From the IMG/VR virus record IMGVR_UViG_3300022592_000003, positions 1 through 64,000 of that record: a stretch of DNA of 64,000 nucleotides; one strand, written 5' to 3'. The position numbers were made by a program, and so were the translations under genes. Below are positions 24,823 to 33,311 of this stretch, piece by piece. The notes below the pieces were generated by a model, which worked only from the letters and a program-made list of their open reading frames with translations, ran no database searches and was not told where the DNA came from. Each line of letters starts with the position of its first letter. Position 1 is the first letter of the stretch. The stretch is from a virus.

Positions 24823-26402
24823 GTTTTACCGGAACACTCCTGCCGTATCAGGTAGAAGCTGTAGAGGCCATGATAGACCGCAAGAAGATGCTTGTGGCCT
24901 ACGACCTTGGCCTTGGTAAAACTGTATTGACTATTGCTGCTATTGAGCAGCTAAAAGACCTTGGTGAAGTAACCGAACCTGGTATAGTTATCTGCCTATC
25001 ATCATTAAAGTATCAGTGGGCAGAACAGATTAGGAAGTTTACCGATGGCGCTGCAAACCCTTTGGTCATTGATGGAACCCCAAAGCAAAGAGAAGCCCAG
25101 TACAGCCAAGCCTTTGACTGGGGTCATTCACTCGTTGACTATGTCATTCTCAACTATGAGCAAGTTGTTAACGACTGGGATCAAATCTCAAAGCTCTCTA
25201 GAGGATTCATCATCTGCGATGAAGCCACGGCAATCAAAAGCTTTAGATCAAAACGATCTAAGCAAGTAAAGAAACTTACTAGTCCGGTTAGGTTTGCTCT
25301 TACCGGTACTCCAATTGAAAACGGTAAGCCTGAAGAACTCTACAGCATCATGCAGTTTGTAGACTCTAAGGTCTTAGGCCGCTTTGATTTGTTTGATCAA
25401 ACATTTATTGTACGCAATCGCTTTGGCGGGGTAGAGCGTTACAGGAACATCCCTACGCTAGCTAAAACCCTATCAGATGCCTCTGTGCGTAAGCGCCAGC
25501 AGGATCCTGATGTCGCACCCTACCTTCCAGATACAATCTTTGCAGAGCCAATCCTCGTTGAGTTTGATAGGGGTGGGGCAAAGCTATACAAGAGTATCGC
25601 CAATGAGATTCTTAAAGATCTAGACGAAGCGGTAGATAGTTTTGGTACCTCGTTTGATTTGTTCTCCCACTACTCCGGTGAACAAAACGATGAAGTTGCC
25701 AATGCCTTGAAGGGCAAGATCATGTCAAAGCTTACTGCGTTGCGTATGCTGTGTGACGCACCTGCGCTTCTTAAAACATCTGCTGGCAAATACCGGTTTA
25801 ATTCTAAGTCCGGATCTAAGTACGTCAATGAATTAGACGAGGCCGGCCGGCTTGATGATCTTAAGAGCTCTCCTAAAATGGATGCCTTATCTAGGTATGT
25901 CTCAGAGTTCTTAGATAGTTATGAGCAAAATAAAGTTGTTATCTTTACTAGCTATGTGCACATGGTGCAGCTTATAGGGCGAGAGCTGGAGAAGTACTCG
26001 CCTCAGATGTATACAGGGGAAATGAATGCTAAAGAAAAAGAAGAAGCCAAAGTCACGTTTCAAACTGACCCAAGTTGTCGTATTCTTATTAGTAGTGACG
26101 CCGGTGGCTATGGGGTGGATCTGCCTCAGGCTAATCTCCTCATTAATTACGACCTTCCATGGAATGCCGGACTCGCACTTCAACGTAATGGACGAATCAG
26201 AAGAGCATCCAGCACATGGCCCTCAATCGTAATTCAGGACTTCCTTATGGACGGGTCCATTGAAGAACGCCAGCATGCTATGTTGGTTCAGAAGATGGCC
26301 GTAGCCAACGCCATCATTGATGGAGAAGGTATCAATACCGAAGGCGGGGTAAATCTTACTGCCGGCACGCTTAGGGCTTTCCTATCCCAGATTTCGGTAT
26401 AA
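24819..26402 (+). CDS. SNF2-type DEAD/DEAH helicase/ATPase, 527 aa
   Basis: Superfamily 2 motifs in order: Q-like LLPYQVEAVEAM, motif I DLGLGKTVL (about 29-37), Ia 'GIVICLSSLKYQWAEQIRKF', II ICDEAT, III LTGTPIENGKPEEL, IV-V VVIFTSYVHMVQ and SSDAGGYGVDLPQANLLINY, VI 'LQRNGRIRRASS'. This is the SNF2/RapA-like arrangement often seen in phages near DNA polymerase. Probable role in fork remodelling or displacement of proteins from DNA. No nuclease fusion. Confidence 0.9.
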   Translation: MSFTGTLLPYQVEAVEAMIDRKKMLVAYDLGLGKTVLTIAAIEQLKDLGEVTEPGIVICLSSLKYQWAEQIRKFTDGAANPLVIDGTPKQREAQYSQAFDWGHSLVDYVILNYEQVVNDWDQISKLSRGFIICDEATAIKSFRSKRSKQVKKLTSPVRFALTGTPIENGKPEELYSIMQFVDSKVLGRFDLFDQTFIVRNRFGGVERYRNIPTLAKTLSDASVRKRQQDPDVAPYLPDTIFAEPILVEFDRGGAKLYKSIANEILKDLDEAVDSFGTSFDLFSHYSGEQNDEVANALKGKIMSKLTALRMLCDAPALLKTSAGKYRFNSKSGSKYVNELDEAGRLDDLKSSPKMDALSRYVSEFLDSYEQNKVVIFTSYVHMVQLIGRELEKYSPQMYTGEMNAKEKEEAKVTFQTDPSCRILISSDAGGYGVDLPQANLLINYDLPWNAGLALQRNGRIRRASSTWPSIVIQDFLMDGSIEERQHAMLVQKMAVANAIIDGEGINTEGGVNLTAGTLRAFLSQISV

Positions 26403-26411
26403 ACTTATGTT

Positions 26412-26564
26412 ATGCCTAACGCACCTAAGACCCCGACCCGCACTATCCGTGTCTCTAACGAGCTCTGGACAGCTGTGAAGGATAAGGCTGCCATCGAAGA
26501 TCGCACCGTTACAGACGTAATTATCGAGGCCTTGAAGGCCTACGTTGGCGATTTGCATTCTTAA
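26412..26564 (+). CDS. Ribbon-helix-helix DNA-binding protein, 50 aa
   Basis: TRTIRVSNELWTAVKDKAA, then DRTVTDVIIEALKAYVG: a beta strand and two helices in the Arc/CopG pattern. It is the usual size for a dimeric RHH repressor. It lies just before a promoter-like sequence (26553-26582), so autoregulation or control of the following unit is possible. Weak ribosome-binding site; ATG 26412 chosen because it preserves the RHH fold. Confidence 0.75.
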   Translation: MPNAPKTPTRTIRVSNELWTAVKDKAAIEDRTVTDVIIEALKAYVGDLHS

Positions 26565-26582
26565 GGATTACCCTATAGAATA
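26553..26582 (+). promoter_or_regulatory. Promoter, extended motif copy 1
   Basis: TTGCAT (26553-26558), 17-nt spacer, TAGAAT (26576-26581), preceded by TTACCC. The block TTACCCTATAGAATA matches copies at 42165 and 47447 (consensus TTAyCCTATAkAAT). Gene starts 16 nt downstream after AGGAGG. Confidence 0.65.
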
Positions 26583-26597
26583 ATAACAGGAGGAAAG

Positions 26598-27032
26598 ATG
26601 CCAACTGTTATTGAACGCCCAGACCCACAAGACCCCGGCTTCATGCCCAAGGTCTCAGAGTTTATATCCCTGCGTAGTCGCATTGACGACATGTCTAAGC
26701 AGCGTGACTCTATCAAAGCAGATCTCGCAGAATTAGTTGATAACATCGGTGAGCCCGATGAAAAAGGAAACCTGTGGCTCCGTCTGCCCCACGAAGTAGA
26801 CGGATTCACATCCTTACAGCGTCAGCGTAAAGTATCCCAATCTCTAGATGAAGAAGCCGCTACAGAGCTTCTTAAAGAGAAGGGTTTGTTTGATCGTTGC
26901 TTTACTATGATGCCAGTTCTTAAGGAAGACGAAGTAATGGCTTGTCTATACGAAGGCTTGATTACTGAAGAAGAAGTTGATAAGATGTTTCCAAAGAGAG
27001 TTTCATACGCATTTCTTACTAGCAAGGTTTAA
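26598..27032 (+). CDS. Hypothetical coiled-coil protein, 144 aa
   Basis: ACAGGAGGAAAG precedes the ATG. Residues about 20-50 form a coiled coil (FISLRSRIDDMSKQRDSIKA), followed by a small domain with LWLRLPHEVDGFTSLQRQRK and C-terminal helices. Such proteins accompany actinophage DNA polymerase operons. Role unknown; the first gene after a promoter, which suggests early-middle expression. Confidence 0.7.
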   Translation: MPTVIERPDPQDPGFMPKVSEFISLRSRIDDMSKQRDSIKADLAELVDNIGEPDEKGNLWLRLPHEVDGFTSLQRQRKVSQSLDEEAATELLKEKGLFDRCFTMMPVLKEDEVMACLYEGLITEEEVDKMFPKRVSYAFLTSKV

Positions 27033-27034
27033 TA

Positions 27035-27502
27035 ATGGAAGATAAGGTAGATCAATTTTTTGGTGGGCTGGATGACTTCTATCCAGGCTCCAAGAAAAAG
27101 CGTCGTCCTGTAGATCCAAATGCTAAACCAAAGCCAGTAAAAGAAGAAGGTTCCTGGGATGCAAATCCACAGGTTAAAAAACTACCTAATGGAAAAACGG
27201 TAGAGCTTTACAGTGTTGGGTCATTGTGCCAAGCACTAGGAAGACCAGTAGTTACAGTTAGACTATGGGAACGTAAGGGTTATATTCCACGTGCACCTTA
27301 CCGACTAAAGTCTATGATCGTAGATGGGGTACGTAAGCCAGGCTGGCGTATGTATTCCAAGGATATGATCGAGTCAACTATCAAGAGCTTCCAAGATCGG
27401 GGCCTCATTGGGGCACCGAGAGTTGATTGGAATCGCCATCCAACTTTAGCTATTGAGTTAGCAGAGTCTTGGAAAACGATTCACGATCAAGAAACAAACT
27501 AA
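27035..27502 (+). CDS. MerR-like helix-turn-helix protein, 155 aa
   Basis: Disordered basic N-terminus (KKKRRPVDPNAKPKPVK), then a winged HTH of the MerR/excisionase type: YSVGSLCQALGRPVVTVRLW and ERKGYIPRAPYR (about residues 62-95). A C-terminal helical region follows. Starts 2 nt after the upstream stop. Likely DNA-binding regulator or replication factor; MerR-like modules in phages often act as monomeric DNA-binding adaptors. Confidence 0.75.
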   Translation: MEDKVDQFFGGLDDFYPGSKKKRRPVDPNAKPKPVKEEGSWDANPQVKKLPNGKTVELYSVGSLCQALGRPVVTVRLWERKGYIPRAPYRLKSMIVDGVRKPGWRMYSKDMIESTIKSFQDRGLIGAPRVDWNRHPTLAIELAESWKTIHDQETN

Positions 27503-27562
27503 CTACCTATCGTACGGATTCGACAGAATCCCAGATATCAGCCAACTACCTAAGGAGACGCC

Positions 27563-28264
27563 ATGAGCGTATCACTCAAAGCAACAAAGGCACCAAACGT
27601 TGATTCCTACGGGTCAACTACACCAAACCAAGAAGAGTTGGAAGAACTCTTTACCCCTGAAGATGAGAACGAAGTCCCTGAGCACTCATCTGTAATTCAG
27701 TCAGGCTGGGGCGCAGCTAAGAAAGCTGTTGCTAAATCAACAAAGACCTTCGCTACGGATTTTCGTTTTGACGAAGATGTTCAACTCATTAAATTCATCT
27801 CTGATGAACCTATGGTGTTCATGCAGCACTGGATTAACCGTCCAGGTAAAAAGTCGTTCATCAGTATCGGTGAGGATGATCCACTGATTGCAGTAGGCAG
27901 TAAGCCAGACCAGAAGTTTGCGTTTACCATTCTTAATCTTTCTGATGAAGATCCACAACTCCAACTAATGGTTGTCGGGGTTCGTCTATGCGGTCAACTT
28001 GAGAAACTTGCTTCAAATACGAAGACAGGTCCACTCAACCGTCCTGACCTATACTGGGCAGTAAGCAAGACTGGTCAAGGCACCAAGACTTCTTACTCCG
28101 TCGTTCCTGTCAAGGAACGTGACCTCGCTGAGGAATGGGAAATTGATCCTATTGCCGCTGCCGAGCTTATCAAAACAATGAAGCCACTTGGACCCGATGC
28201 TCTCCACACATCCACTAAGGCTGAACTTGCAGAGATTGCTCGTGAAATCGCAGCCGGTAACTAG
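27563..28264 (+). CDS. Single-stranded DNA-binding protein candidate, 233 aa
   Basis: AAGGAGACGCC upstream. N-terminus acidic and flexible, then a beta-rich core (DFRFDEDVQLIKFISDEPMV, FMQHWINRPGKKSFISIG, KFAFTILNLSDEDPQLQLMV) as in OB-fold-like phage ssDNA-binding proteins that precede PolA-type polymerases in actinophages. Ends with helices rather than the usual acidic tail. Assigned mostly by position and fold impression; followed by a strong hairpin. Confidence 0.55.
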   Translation: MSVSLKATKAPNVDSYGSTTPNQEELEELFTPEDENEVPEHSSVIQSGWGAAKKAVAKSTKTFATDFRFDEDVQLIKFISDEPMVFMQHWINRPGKKSFISIGEDDPLIAVGSKPDQKFAFTILNLSDEDPQLQLMVVGVRLCGQLEKLASNTKTGPLNRPDLYWAVSKTGQGTKTSYSVVPVKERDLAEEWEIDPIAAAELIKTMKPLGPDALHTSTKAELAEIAREIAAGN

Positions 28265-28280
28265 TCAAACCCATTAAGTT

Positions 28281-28317
28281 GAGGGGCCCGGTCTACCTCC
28301 TTTCTCACGGGCCCCTC
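28281..28317 (+). terminator. Strong hairpin between SSB candidate and DNA polymerase
   Basis: Perfect 10-bp arms GAGGGGCCCG / CGGGCCCCTC with a 17-nt pyrimidine-rich loop. It lacks a good T-tract (TTCTACC follows), so it may be an attenuator, an mRNA-stabilising hairpin or a processing site that sets different levels of SSB and polymerase. Confidence 0.65.
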
Positions 28318-28336
28318 TTCTACCTAGAGGAGAGCA

Positions 28337-30313
28337 ATGAATATAATTACCAAGACAGAGCAACTAGAGGAACTTGTCGCATATTACTTGCAGCAGGAAG
28401 CCTTTGTATTTGACGTGGAAACTGTGGGCGACCACAGAGGAGATCCACGTCAGAATATTGTCACTTGGATCGCATTGGCCACAGAAGGCCGTGTAGATGT
28501 TATTCCTATGGGTCACCCTAATGGAGACTACATACGCACAGAGTATCCATTGCTCCCCTCTGCACAAGATCGTATCATCAAGGGTTTGCCTATCCGTCCT
28601 TCAGACTACAGCAAGGATGAGCGCAAGGCAACAAAGATTTTTACTGAGGCTCCTGAGCAGCTAACTCCAGGAGAAGTATTTAAGGCGCTAAAGCCTTTGT
28701 TCTTTAGTGATCTAACTAAGATCGGACATAACCTTAAGTTCGACCTTCAGAGCGTTACCAAGTATATTGGTCAGCTCCCAGCGCAGCCGTACGCATGTAC
28801 CCTTAACGCTGCGTTTATTCTTAATACGCAAGACCGTCTTAACCTCGGTCTTGCTGACTGCTTGAAGCGTGAGTTTAACTATCACATGGTCAAGGGTGTA
28901 GGTAAAGAAGTAGAAGTCTATTCATTTGACGAGGTTGCAACCTACGCCGGATTAGATGCTGAGTGGACTTGGAACCTATGGAACAAGTACTCGGGCAAAC
29001 TAGACGCCGATAACCTCCGTGGTCTCTTTAACCTAGAGATGGACGTCTTAGATGTCATTTGCAACATGGAACTCCGTGGTGCAGACATTGACGTAGATCA
29101 ACTAGGAAAGCTCAAGGCAAACCTAGAGATGCAGCTGGAGACTACCAAGGCTAACATCTATAAGTTTGCTGGCAAAGCATTTAACATCAACAGCGTACCT
29201 GAGAAGCAGAAGCTTCTATTCTCTAAGAAGGCAGATGGTGGCCGAGGACTTCGTCCAAAGGTTTTCACACCGGCTGGAGAGAAGCGCATTGAGGCTGGCT
29301 CACAGCCTACCGTATCAGACTACTCAGTTGCTGAACCGGCGCTTAAGATGTTCGCCGGTAAGGACGCTTTAGTTGATGAGCTTCTTAGCTACTCTGACTT
29401 GAACAAGTTGCTTACCACCTATGTAGTGCCTTACCTTGGTGGCGACATTACTCGTACTCTTGCAGGCAAGTCTAAGACTGTTGCCAAGAAGAGCCTACTG
29501 CTCCGTGGTCGTATCCATACTGACTTCATTCAGTACGGTGCAGAGACTGGTCGCTTCTCAAGTCGTAACCCTAACTTGCAGAACGTTCCTAACCCACGTA
29601 CTCCAAACGGTAAGGCTATTCGTAATCTATTCGTAGCTCCTGAGGGCAGCAAGCTGGTAGTAGCTGACTACTCCCAGATTGAGCCTCGTGTTCTTGCATC
29701 CTTTAGTGGTGACCGTATTATGTGTAACTCGTATAACGAGGGTGTAGATATTTACACAACAATCGGCAACACAGTTGGCGTAGATCGTTCTGCAGCTAAG
29801 ACCTTAGTTCTTGCGATGATGTATGGTGTTGGTCCGGATAAGATTGCCGACTCTATCGGCGTATCTGTTAACGAGGCTAGGAACCTATTGGATGCCTTTA
29901 TGGCTAAGTTCCCATCGGTAGCAAAGTACAAGAAGCAGGTTATCGCAGAGAGCCGCAGGCGTGGTCCTGTTCCCTACGCTTTGACCTATATGAACCGTCG
30001 TCGTTATATCCCTGATCTCAGGTCAAACGTCATGTGGCAACGCTCCAGAGCGGAACGTCAGGCGTTTAACACGGTAATCCAGGGCTCTTCGGCAGATCTC
30101 ATAAAGCTTGCTATGATTAGGGCACACAAGATGATTCCGGATGAGTCAAGTCTTATCCTAACTATTCACGACGAACTGGTAACTGTTACCCCAGATCATT
30201 TGGCTGAAGAAACAGCTGCTGCAATTCGTGAGGCTATGGAAGGTATTAAGGCTCTTAATATCCCAATGATCGCAGATGTAAAGACCGTACAACGGTGGGG
30301 AGAAGCCAAGTAA
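28337..30313 (+). CDS. Family A DNA polymerase with 3'-5' exonuclease, 658 aa
   Basis: N-terminal DnaQ-like exonuclease: FVFDVETVGDH (DxE), 'IGHNLKFDLQSV', 'YAGLDAEWTWNL'. Polymerase domain: 'ETGRFSSRNPNLQNVPNPR' (motif 2), VVADYSQIEPRVLASFSGD (motif A), 'KTLVLAMMYGVGPDKIADSI' (motif B) and LTIHDELV (motif C). No 5'-3' exonuclease domain, as in T7-like and many actinophage polymerases. AGAGGAG upstream. The replicative polymerase of the phage. Ends with TAATG into the next gene. Confidence 0.95.
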   Translation: MNIITKTEQLEELVAYYLQQEAFVFDVETVGDHRGDPRQNIVTWIALATEGRVDVIPMGHPNGDYIRTEYPLLPSAQDRIIKGLPIRPSDYSKDERKATKIFTEAPEQLTPGEVFKALKPLFFSDLTKIGHNLKFDLQSVTKYIGQLPAQPYACTLNAAFILNTQDRLNLGLADCLKREFNYHMVKGVGKEVEVYSFDEVATYAGLDAEWTWNLWNKYSGKLDADNLRGLFNLEMDVLDVICNMELRGADIDVDQLGKLKANLEMQLETTKANIYKFAGKAFNINSVPEKQKLLFSKKADGGRGLRPKVFTPAGEKRIEAGSQPTVSDYSVAEPALKMFAGKDALVDELLSYSDLNKLLTTYVVPYLGGDITRTLAGKSKTVAKKSLLLRGRIHTDFIQYGAETGRFSSRNPNLQNVPNPRTPNGKAIRNLFVAPEGSKLVVADYSQIEPRVLASFSGDRIMCNSYNEGVDIYTTIGNTVGVDRSAAKTLVLAMMYGVGPDKIADSIGVSVNEARNLLDAFMAKFPSVAKYKKQVIAESRRRGPVPYALTYMNRRRYIPDLRSNVMWQRSRAERQAFNTVIQGSSADLIKLAMIRAHKMIPDESSLILTIHDELVTVTPDHLAEETAAAIREAMEGIKALNIPMIADVKTVQRWGEAK

Positions 30314-30756
30314 TGTTTTGGAATAGACGTAAGAAGACGGTAGTAAAAAGGGTAGAGATCAAGTCTCTACCCCTACCAGTGTTGATTCGCCAGGTTATTT
30401 ATGACACTATGCTCATGCCTGCAGAAGAGATTGCATACGCCATGGGCTTGCCTCCTATATCCGACGATGTAGCTGAGATGGAAGAGCGTGAGAGTCAAAA
30501 GCGCTTAGAGAAGTTTTCTTCCTTAATTCCTTTCATAGATTCTCACTCAGATATTGCAGCCAAGATTGCCGCATCAGCATATCTAATTGAAGATGAGGAC
30601 GAAGAAGACGGCGAACTAGGTAAGCTAGGTTTAGATGACATAGAACAGTTAACAAAGCTATTCCGACTGGTCTCTCTATCTTCTTCTATATCTTGTATCT
30701 CAACTTTATTTAATCTAGGACTAATCAAATCAATGGCGGTGGATGATGAGCAGTAA
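30313..30756 (+). CDS. Hypothetical protein, 147 aa
   Basis: Start at ATG 30313 overlapping the polymerase stop (TAATG), with GGGGAGA upstream; a GTG further upstream is less likely. Basic N-terminus, helical core (LPVLIRQVIYDTMLMPAEEI) and an acidic run (EDEDEEDGE). No family recognised. Co-transcribed with polymerase and RecA. Confidence 0.7.
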   Translation: MFWNRRKKTVVKRVEIKSLPLPVLIRQVIYDTMLMPAEEIAYAMGLPPISDDVAEMEERESQKRLEKFSSLIPFIDSHSDIAAKIAASAYLIEDEDEEDGELGKLGLDDIEQLTKLFRLVSLSSSISCISTLFNLGLIKSMAVDDEQ

Positions 30757-31132
30757 CTGGTGGGCTAATAAGCTGGGTGGTACTCCAAACACTACACCAA
30801 CTCCAGCAACAACTCCTCCTACAGGAAACGTATATAGGGCAACTCCCGGTGCACCAAATACTCCGGTGAGCTATGACCCTAATCAAGATCAGTTAGTTAC
30901 TAAGGCTATGAGTGCTAAGAACAGTGGCTACTGTCCAGCATGTAACTCAGGGAACTATATGTCTACCCCTGGTGGTGGACGTACCCGGTGTTACGACTGC
31001 GGATATCCGATTGTTCAGCAAGGCTCTGGTTTATCAGGTTCAGGAACCGGTAAGGGTCCTGTTACCGCAGCAAAACAAGTAGGACAAAGTGGCGGGTTTA
31101 ATCCAAGCGTAATCGTAGATAGGATCGGGTAA
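30743..31132 (+). CDS. Zinc-ribbon protein with Pro/Thr linker, 129 aa
   Basis: Long Thr/Pro/Asn-rich N-terminus (PNTTPTPATTPPTG), then a zinc ribbon CPAC...CYDC (about residues 64-86) and a Gly/Ser tail. Overlaps the upstream gene by 14 nt; the stop overlaps the recA ATG. Phage proteins with this layout are usually of unknown function; a DNA-binding role near polymerase and RecA is plausible. Confidence 0.7.
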   Translation: MMSSNWWANKLGGTPNTTPTPATTPPTGNVYRATPGAPNTPVSYDPNQDQLVTKAMSAKNSGYCPACNSGNYMSTPGGGRTRCYDCGYPIVQQGSGLSGSGTGKGPVTAAKQVGQSGGFNPSVIVDRIG

Positions 31133-32193
31133 TGGCAGTAATTAATTCGGATGCACTAAAGGTTGTAGCAAATATCAACAAGAAGCTTGGTGCAGGTACA
31201 GTTGTAACTGCTAACCAGGTAAACTTGCCGGATCGTATCCCATCAGGCTCACTTACCCTAGACGTAGTTCTTGGTGGCGGTTGGCCTATGAACCGTTGGG
31301 TAGAGCTTGTAGGCGAAGCATCCCATGGTAAGACTGCAATTGCCCTACGCACTATCGCTGCTAACCAGGCAAAGAACCCAGAGTTCACCGCTGTGTGGAT
31401 TGCTGCTGAGGACTTTGACCCTGAGTACGCAGAGCTTTGTGGCGTAGATACTGAGCGTGTAATTCTAGTTGAGACAAATAGCATGGAGGATGCTTTCGAT
31501 GCCGTTATCCAGTTTATGGAAAGCAAGGCTGTGGACATGGTTGTTATTGATTCTTTGCCTGCCCTTGTTCCTTCAGCAGAAGATGAAAAGCATATGGAAG
31601 AATTCACGGTTGGCCGTGGAGCGTTAATCACTAACAAGTTCTTCCGTAAGGTTGCCTCTGCCACCAAGCGTGACTTGATTGAGTCAGAGCGTCCTATCCT
31701 TGGCATCATGATTAACCAGTACCGTATGAAGATCGGCGTCATGCACGGCGATCCTCGTACAACTCCTGGTGGTCTTGGCAAGGACTATGCCTATAGCGTA
31801 CGTTGCGAAGTAAAGCGTGACGACTGGCTAGAGGTTGGTACCGGTCAGGATAAGCGCCGTGTAGGCCAGACTATCCGTGTCCGTACTATTAAGAACAAGA
31901 CCTACCCACCTCAGCAGACTGCCTACCTAGACTTCTACTTCTCAGAGGGTGGCCCTATTGACGCAGGTCAGTATGACACAGGTAAAGAGATTGTGGCTCT
32001 ATCTATCCTTAATGGTATAGTAGACCGTCGTGGTGGTTGGATGTACTACGGAGATCGTAAGTGGCAAGGTGCTCAGGCACTCATTGACTCACTCCGTGAA
32101 GAGATCGAACTACGTGAAGAAATTAGCAAGGCTGTTATGGATACTCTCAAGGTAGCTCCAGCACTAATGATGGAAGTACCGGATGAAGAGTGA
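31132..32193 (+). CDS. recA: RecA-like recombinase, 353 aa
   Basis: Core elements of RecA/UvsX: 'RIPSGSLTLDVVLGGGWPMN', Walker A VGEASHGKTAIALRTI (about 62-77), 'AVWIAAEDFDPEYAELCGVD', Walker B 'VDMVVIDSLPALVPSAED' with L1/L2 regions after it, and 'GIMINQYRMKIGVMHGDPRT'. Length matches phage RecA proteins. Supplies strand exchange for recombination-dependent replication or repair together with nucleases encoded just downstream. Overlaps the next gene by 11 nt. Confidence 0.93.
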   Translation: MAVINSDALKVVANINKKLGAGTVVTANQVNLPDRIPSGSLTLDVVLGGGWPMNRWVELVGEASHGKTAIALRTIAANQAKNPEFTAVWIAAEDFDPEYAELCGVDTERVILVETNSMEDAFDAVIQFMESKAVDMVVIDSLPALVPSAEDEKHMEEFTVGRGALITNKFFRKVASATKRDLIESERPILGIMINQYRMKIGVMHGDPRTTPGGLGKDYAYSVRCEVKRDDWLEVGTGQDKRRVGQTIRVRTIKNKTYPPQQTAYLDFYFSEGGPIDAGQYDTGKEIVALSILNGIVDRRGGWMYYGDRKWQGAQALIDSLREEIELREEISKAVMDTLKVAPALMMEVPDEE

Positions 32194-32509
32194 AGGACAG
32201 AAACAATCTCTAAAGCATGAGAAGCGCTTAGAGAAAGTAGCAGGCGGTAAGCGCAATGCCGCCTCCGGTGCATTTTGGTCTCGTAAGGGGGACGTCAGAA
32301 ACGATTTATATCTTTTTGAGCATAAGTGGACAGGAAAGAAGTCTTTTAGTGTACAATCCTCAGTGTTAAAGAAAATAACCACTGAGGCCATCCTAGATAG
32401 CCGAGAGCCTGTATTGGCTTTTCATCTAGACGGGGAGGACTACGTAATCATACAGGAGACCCACTTTCATGAGCTTACACGAACAGTCAACAGAATCCAA
32501 GAAGAGTAA
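32183..32509 (+). CDS. PD-(D/E)XK nuclease / resolvase-like protein, 108 aa
   Basis: Basic N-terminus, then NAASGAFWSRKGDVRNDLYL and FEHKWTGKKSFSVQ: an Asp followed by an E-x-K pair (EHK) in the spacing of small archaeal-type Holliday junction resolvases and VRR-like nucleases. Directly after recA and overlapping it, which supports a recombination role. The HNH gene starts within its last 41 nt. Confidence 0.65.
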   Translation: MKSEGQKQSLKHEKRLEKVAGGKRNAASGAFWSRKGDVRNDLYLFEHKWTGKKSFSVQSSVLKKITTEAILDSREPVLAFHLDGEDYVIIQETHFHELTRTVNRIQEE

Positions 32510-32969
32510 AGAATGTACTAAATGTAAAGTCGAGTTTCCTGCTACAAGAGAGTATTTCTCCCCTGCCAGGCGTGGGAAGTATGGCTTAACCCAGAGATGT
32601 AAAACTTGTGCAAATGCTCAGACTAAAGATTGGTATGAAAATAAAGATGGTAGGTCATGGCATCTTAAAGACCAAAGCCAACGCAGGGCTGACCTTGCTA
32701 ATTGGGTGGATACTTTTAAAGATGTTCCTTGTACAGACTGCGGTATTAACTATCCGCCTTATGTAATGGATTTTGATCACCTCCCTCAATTTGAAAAGTA
32801 TTTTCCAATAGGGGTGTTAGTAAATAAACGAGTATCTAAGGAGATACTCTTAGAAGAAATAAAAAAGTGTGAAGTAGTCTGTGCTAATTGCCATAGGGAA
32901 CGCACTAGGGTAAGGGGCCAATGGTCTGGTATACGGTATACTAATGCTGTGGGGGGCCATAAAGATTAG
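32469..32969 (+). CDS. HNH endonuclease, 166 aa
   Basis: N-terminal CTKC/CKTC zinc-finger pairs; C-terminal HNH core: CTDCGINYPPYVMDFDHLP and EEIKKCEVVCANCHRERTR (His-Asn-His plus structural CxxC pairs). Free-standing HNH enzymes of this type are often homing endonucleases. Its local codon use is more AT-rich than neighbours and it is inserted between a nuclease and a WhiB gene. A relative lies at 42554. Confidence 0.88.
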   Translation: MSLHEQSTESKKSKECTKCKVEFPATREYFSPARRGKYGLTQRCKTCANAQTKDWYENKDGRSWHLKDQSQRRADLANWVDTFKDVPCTDCGINYPPYVMDFDHLPQFEKYFPIGVLVNKRVSKEILLEEIKKCEVVCANCHRERTRVRGQWSGIRYTNAVGGHKD

Positions 32970-32978
32970 GATTAAATA

Positions 32979-33311
32979 GTGCGTTACAGCGATGACCCCA
33001 GCTGGACTTGGCGATATGAAGCTAAGTGTCAGGGAGAAGATACGGAAATATTTTTCCCTCCACGAGATAAAGCTTTATACAAGCCCATAGCTGACAAGGC
33101 AAAGGCAATCTGTTGGGGCACAGATGGCCGACCTGAATGCCCGGTTAGACAAGCATGTCTAAAAGAGGCTATAATTAATAATGAGCTACACGGAATCTTT
33201 GGTGGTATGTCACACAGAGAACGCAATGCAGCTCAGCGCAAGTATGAGAAACAGGGGATCACTCTAGACGAGTGGTTGGAGAAAGAGGGCAGAAAGTATG
33301 GCAAAACCTAA
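32979..33311 (+). CDS. whiB: Second WhiB-family protein, 110 aa
   Basis: GTG start. The layout is WhiB: C17 in AKCQGEDTEIFFPP, then ICWGTDGRPECPVRQACLKE and 'NNELHGIFGGMSHRERN' (family G[IV][WF]GG turn). The central pair is C-x8-C rather than the usual CxxC, through a GTDGRPE insertion seen in some WhiB proteins; the fourth Cys (x5 spacing) is intact. Expected to bind Fe-S and interact with host sigma factor. Overlaps the Cas4-like gene by 14 nt. Confidence 0.85.
   Translation: MRYSDDPSWTWRYEAKCQGEDTEIFFPPRDKALYKPIADKAKAICWGTDGRPECPVRQACLKEAIINNELHGIFGGMSHRERNAAQRKYEKQGITLDEWLEKEGRKYGKT

Noticed and set aside
31098-31781. Long open frame on the minus strand opposite recA
   Set aside because: Opposite a certain gene with strong motifs; length comes from codon bias. 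No start site.
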